The position numbers and the translations under genes were made by a program. Below the pieces are notes generated by a model. It ran no database searches, was not told the origin of the DNA, and saw nothing but the letters and a program-made list of their open reading frames with translations. From the NCBI GenBank assembly GCA_002503545.1, contig DARY01000016.1, positions 8,496-50,679 of the forward strand: a stretch of 42,184 nucleotides of DNA. Reading direction: 5' to 3'. The stretch is from Candidatus Methanomethylophilus sp. UBA78 (GTDB taxonomy: Archaea > Thermoplasmatota > Thermoplasmata > Methanomassiliicoccales > Methanomethylophilaceae). Positions 39,428-42,184 of this stretch are shown here, piece by piece. Positions within the stretch are counted from its first letter, which is position 1. Each line of letters begins with the position of its first letter.

Positions 39428-40131
39428 TCGGAAGCCTCCGGCAGGGTGATCTCGGACTTTCCGGTACCTATGACGAATACGTTTTCCTTCACGGTCTCGT
39501 ACTTGTTCTTGAAGGATACGATGTTGGCGGAGGACGCGCTGCTGATGGACACGGCCTCGACGGTCTCGACCTTACCGGCGTGGCGTCCGTTGATGATGAG
39601 GACGGTCGCGTTCTCGGCGAGGGGGTAGGAGCCGATGATCTCGTTGCTCTCGAGGTTCAGCTTCACGGAGTCCCCGGTCTTGTACTGGTTGGCGTCGAGG
39701 AGGACGTTCCTTCCGTTGCTGAGGTTGAGCTGGAGCTTGCCCCCGGCAACCCTGGTCTTGTTCTCGACCCTGCAGAGGATCCATTTGGACTCCTCCTCGG
39801 AGATCGGAACGGTCGTAAGCTTTCCCTTTCCCGTGAGGAGCATGCGGCAGCATATGTTCATCTTGGGGATGACGATGGAGTCCATGATGCCGATGGGCAT
39901 CTTGACGTCCTTCACTTTCTTGCCGTTCACGATCATGTCGCGGTTGGCGACGATCTTCTTTGCTTCCCTGGCGGTGTCACATACTTTCAGCATGTCCCTC
40001 AGGACCATCCCCGCGGGCATGGACTCCTCGATGGGGTGGGCTCCGGGGGACTGTTTGGTTGCCCAGACGTGGGTCTTCCTGGGGATCGCCCAGGATCTGG
40101 GCATTGCCAGTCTCTTCATGTGGTCGCTCAT
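39424..40131 (-). CDS. rps4e: 30S ribosomal protein S4e
   Basis: The 235-residue archaeal/eukaryotic protein (eS4) begins HMKRLAMPRSWAIPRKTHVW. An S4-type RNA-binding segment (VCDTAREAKKIVANRDMIVN) and a KOW-like C-terminal part follow. The ATG overlaps the rpl24 stop (ATGA). Confidence 0.95.
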   Translation of the reverse strand: MSDHMKRLAMPRSWAIPRKTHVWATKQSPGAHPIEESMPAGMVLRDMLKVCDTAREAKKIVANRDMIVNGKKVKDVKMPIGIMDSIVIPKMNICCRMLLTGKGKLTTVPISEEESKWILCRVENKTRVAGGKLQLNLSNGRNVLLDANQYKTGDSVKLNLESNEIIGSYPLAENATVLIINGRHAGKVETVEAVSISSASSANIVSFKNKYETVKENVFVIGTGKSEITLPEASE

Positions 40132-40499
40132 TCTGCAGCCTCCTTCTTGTTAAGCGCCTCGGCCCTGAGAGGGTCCTCGAGGTTCAGCTTGGTGATCACG
40201 AGGTTGGATGCGTGGATGGGGCGGGCCACGGCGGTTCCGTCGGCCTGCTTTATGGTGACTCCCTCGATGGATACGCGCCCGGTCTTGGTGAAGACCTCGA
40301 GCACCTTCCCCTCGGTTCCACGGACGTCCTCGTCCCCGCGGAGTACTGCAACGGTGTCTCCCTTGCAGACCCTCGCGGTGCGTTTTCCGTATTTCTCGGC
40401 AAGGTCCTTGCTGAGGTGTGCGGAAAGCATCTTTCTCTTTGCGTGTGCAGGGGCGTGGGCCTGTGCCTTCCTCTGTACTCTTGCTTTGCTGCTAACCAT
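40128..40499 (-). CDS. rpl24: 50S ribosomal protein L24
   Basis: The 123-residue archaeal L24 (uL24) begins with a basic arm (SSKARVQRKAQAHAPAHAKR). A KOW domain (VCKGDTVAVLRGDEDVRGTEG) and a short acidic/Ala end follow. It is an early assembly protein at the exit-tunnel side. Confidence 0.95.
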   Translation of the reverse strand: MVSSKARVQRKAQAHAPAHAKRKMLSAHLSKDLAEKYGKRTARVCKGDTVAVLRGDEDVRGTEGKVLEVFTKTGRVSIEGVTIKQADGTAVARPIHASNLVITKLNLEDPLRAEALNKKEAAE

Positions 40500-40510
40500 T
40501 CTATTTCACC

Positions 40511-40909
40511 TCAGACGATCGTGTTGGCGGTGGCCGCGATTCTGGGCCACCTGTCGGCGGCTTCCCTCGCAACCGGTCCCTTTATGTCGGTTCCCTTGGT
40601 CTCACCGGTGTCGGTGACGAGAACGGCGGCGTTGTCCTCGAAGAACACCATGGTTCCGTCGGGGCGCCTGTAGGGGCGCCTCTGGCGTACGATGACGGCG
40701 TAGACGATCTGCCTCCTCATGGCGGGGGTTCCCTTCTTGACGGATGCGATGACGAAGTCACCGACTCCCGCCTTGGGGATCCTCCTGGAGACACCGTGGT
40801 AGCTGGGCACGGTGATGATGGAGATGACCTTCGCTCCGGTGTTGTCGATGACGTTGATCTCCGACTCCTGCTGGAGTCCCCTGATCTGATGACCTGCGAT
40901 TCCCTTCAT
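40511..40909 (-). CDS. rpl14: 50S ribosomal protein L14
   Basis: The 132-residue protein (uL14) contains INVIDNTGAKVISIITVPSY and the conserved DGTMVFFEDNAAVLV and IKGPVAREAADRWPRIA segments. It forms an intersubunit bridge. It lies three bases after rps17. Confidence 0.95.
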   Translation of the reverse strand: MKGIAGHQIRGLQQESEINVIDNTGAKVISIITVPSYHGVSRRIPKAGVGDFVIASVKKGTPAMRRQIVYAVIVRQRRPYRRPDGTMVFFEDNAAVLVTDTGETKGTDIKGPVAREAADRWPRIAATANTIV

Positions 40910-40912
40910 CGT

Positions 40913-41245
40913 TCACACCTTCTTCTCGATGGCCACGAAAGCCACGGTCTTGGATATGGGGCGGCACTCCATGATCTTCACGGCGTCGCCGACCTTCAGT
41001 CCGAGGCAGGGGGCCGCGTGTACCGCGTACCTTGCGGACCTCTTCTCGTATCTCTCGTATTTCTTCTGATATTTGAGGTAGTCGCGTTTGACGATGATCG
41101 TCTTGCTCATCTTGACGCTGTCGACGACTCCGTCGATTACCTGTCCCCTCACGGAGAGCTTCCCGTGGAAGGGGCAGTACGGGTCGTTGCACTCGCCCTG
41201 GGGAGCGGCAACCTCGATTCCAATGTTCCTTACATCTGCTGTCAT
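40913..41245 (-). CDS. rps17: 30S ribosomal protein S17
   Basis: The 110-residue archaeal S17 (uS17) has the CNDPYCPFHGKLSVRG segment and the OB-fold core DSVKMSKTIIVKRDYLKY. The frame opens with GTG at 41254, overlapping rnp1, but ATG 41245 with AGGTG upstream is the better start. Confidence 0.93.
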   Translation of the reverse strand: MTADVRNIGIEVAAPQGECNDPYCPFHGKLSVRGQVIDGVVDSVKMSKTIIVKRDYLKYQKKYERYEKRSARYAVHAAPCLGLKVGDAVKIMECRPISKTVAFVAIEKKV

Positions 41246-41250
41246 TTTTT

Positions 41251-41505
41251 TCACCTAACCTTCTTCATTCTGTCTTCGGGTCGGTGAAGGAGTTTGCTTC
41301 CTTCGATGTCTATCTGCTCGTTCTGATACGTGAACCTGAACTCATTCCCCGACTTGGGGACCATTCTCTCAGTTCCGGCCGATTCAATGGTGAACGTGTT
41401 CTTCGTCTCGTCGACCACTCTCCCGGATATTCCGGAGAACGGTGCTGACAGCACACTCACGTCGAGGCCTATGAGTTCGGATCTCATGAAATCGGATACG
41501 TTCAT
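41251..41505 (-). CDS. rnp1: Ribonuclease P protein component 1 (Rpp29/POP4)
   Basis: The 84-residue protein is the small archaeal Rpp29 subunit of RNase P, which matures tRNA 5' ends. It has the Sm-like barrel: ELIGLDVSVLSAPFSGISGR, then VVDETKNTFTIES and the basic end RPEDRMKKVR. Its place between aIF1 and rps17 is standard for euryarchaeal ribosomal operons. Confidence 0.93.
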   Translation of the reverse strand: MNVSDFMRSELIGLDVSVLSAPFSGISGRVVDETKNTFTIESAGTERMVPKSGNEFRFTYQNEQIDIEGSKLLHRPEDRMKKVR

Positions 41506-41509
41506 CTGC

Positions 41510-41809
41510 TTACCTTACTTCGGTGCGGAATCCCATCTCCTCCAGCACGGCTTTCACTTTCTTCTTGTGATCGCCCTGGAGTTCGATGCGTCCGTCTTTG
41601 CAGGTTCCGCCGGCCGCGCATCTGCTTTTCAGAGTCTTGGCGAGGTCGGCGATGTCGATATCATTACCATCGATACCGTCGATGACGGTAACGGTTTTTC
41701 CGTATCTGCGGCTGTCGATAGAGATTCTTACACTCTGCTGCTCGCGTGCGATCTCCTCGCACATGCACAGCTCCTTCGGCAGTCCGCATATAGGGCAGAT
41801 CTCAGACAT
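41510..41809 (-). CDS. sui1: Translation initiation factor aIF1 (SUI1)
   Basis: The 99-residue SUI1-family protein helps select the start codon on the small subunit. It has an N-terminal zinc-type CPICGLPKELCMC and the SUI1 core with RRYGKTVTVIDGID, KSRCAAGGTCKDG and ELQGDHKKKV. It ends in TAA, the second of only two TAA stops in the window. The ATG overlaps the rpl29 stop. Confidence 0.95.
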   Translation of the reverse strand: MSEICPICGLPKELCMCEEIAREQQSVRISIDSRRYGKTVTVIDGIDGNDIDIADLAKTLKSRCAAGGTCKDGRIELQGDHKKKVKAVLEEMGFRTEVR

Positions 41810-42012
41810 CAGAGCTTCTCCTCCTCCTTCTGGACGGTCAGAATGCGGGCGATACTGGTCCTGATGGAACGGATTATTCCGGGGCTGGAGGGGGCTCCGC
41901 CCATGGCGGATACTCCCCTCTCGTGCATGAGCTCGTTGCGGAGCTCCTTGAGCTTCTCGTTGCGCTCCTCGGCGGACATGTTCCTGATGTCGACTATCTT
42001 CAGTGCGGCCAT
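41809..42012 (-). CDS. rpl29: 50S ribosomal protein L29
   Basis: The 67-residue helical protein (uL29) has the MSAEERNEKLKELRNELMHE hairpin and IRSIRTSIARILTVQKEEE. It sits at the tunnel exit. The ATG at 42012 follows the rps3 stop with one base between (TGAGATG). A longer frame from 42177 is only read-through from the shifted rps3 region. Confidence 0.95.
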   Translation of the reverse strand: MAALKIVDIRNMSAEERNEKLKELRNELMHERGVSAMGGAPSSPGIIRSIRTSIARILTVQKEEEKL

Positions 42013-42013
42013 C

Positions 42014-42184
42014 TCACTCGACCTCCTGTGCGGGGGCGCCCTCGGCGGCCTTCGCGGAGGCCTCGGGTCCGAAGAGGTCGGGCAGCTTCTCGGCGGCCTC
42101 GGCCTTGTCGGCGATCCTGATCTCGGCGGGCAGCTTGGCGTCCTTCTGCATGATCTCGACGGTGACACCGATGACACCCATCTT
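42014..42184 (-). CDS. rps3: 30S ribosomal protein S3 (C-terminal end only)
   Basis: Only the last 56 codons are in the window. They read KMGVIGVTVEIMQKDAKLP, the end of the conserved C-terminal S3 domain, followed by an Ala/Glu-rich tail ending AQEVE. The gene order rps3-rpl29-aIF1 supports the call. The operon promoter lies outside the window. Confidence 0.9.
   Translation of the reverse strand, partial: KMGVIGVTVEIMQKDAKLPAEIRIADKAEAAEKLPDLFGPEASAKAAEGAPAQEVE

Noticed and set aside
1..42184. CRISPR array, insertion sequence, integrase or prophage
   Set aside because: There are no spaced direct repeats, no transposase- or integrase-like frames and no region of foreign composition. Gene content is housekeeping throughout.

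Overview
The window reads as a high-GC, very compact chromosome segment from a methanogenic euryarchaeon. The best fit is the order Methanomassiliicoccales (Thermoplasmata side of the Euryarchaeota). Supporting signs are HdrB and HdrC genes, a hydrogenase maturation protease, a GlcD-type FAD protein, an archaeal spc/S10-type ribosomal operon with L32e, L19e and S4e, rnp1 and aIF1, a ribosomal L32e with an N-terminal helix-hairpin-helix extension, and an elongator tRNA-Met with an intron. Stop-codon usage also fits: of 53 protein genes whose 3' end is visible, 51 end in TGA, 2 in TAA and none in TAG. That is expected where TAG is reserved for pyrrolysine. The taxonomic call is inference; no rRNA, mcr, mtt or pyl gene lies in the window.

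Layout, left to right. 1-4101: the 5' part of a Get3/ArsA ATPase, intron-bearing tRNA-Met, ribosomal protein S3Ae (eS1), the hdrCB pair and a LysR/ModE-like regulator, all on the minus strand. 4157-8413: hydrogenase maturation protease, M16 peptidase, a three-gene operon (PAC2 proteasome-assembly chaperone, pyruvoyl arginine decarboxylase, zinc-ribbon protein) and a membrane protein. 8446-12972: a PUA/PAPS-reductase-like/ferredoxin fusion divergent from an M50 membrane protease, then glcD. 13142-19602: adenylate kinase, tRNA-Gln, crcB fluoride channel, two PhoU/TrkA-C proteins divergent from a tandem MgtE/SLC41-type transporter, purP with a membrane protein, and a DUF5654-like gene with no normal start codon. 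19687-30759: translation-related genes (GNAT, argS, aRF1, dtdA, trpS, pheS), pyrH, a winged-helix/TPR regulator interrupted by an in-frame TAG, and unknown membrane proteins.

30791-42184 is one minus-strand operon: rps3 (partial), rpl29, aIF1, rnp1, rps17, rpl14, rpl24, rps4e, rpl5, rps14, rps8, rpl6, rpl32e, rpl19e, rpl18, rps5, rpl30, rpl15, secY, an Oxa1-like DUF106 insertase, and a single gene fusing cytidylate kinase to TruB/Cbf5. The adk, rpl34e and rpl14e genes often found in this stretch of other euryarchaea are absent; a bacterial-type adk sits about 18 kb away.

Promoters are easy to see. An A/T core usually lies 25-30 bases before the start codon, so many mRNAs should be leaderless. 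In three divergent pairs a single core serves both genes, with start codons 56-59 bases apart. The most notable observation is the in-frame TAG at 25711-25713. It falls at the conserved aromatic position of a TPR helix, in a region that uses TAG for no stop codon.
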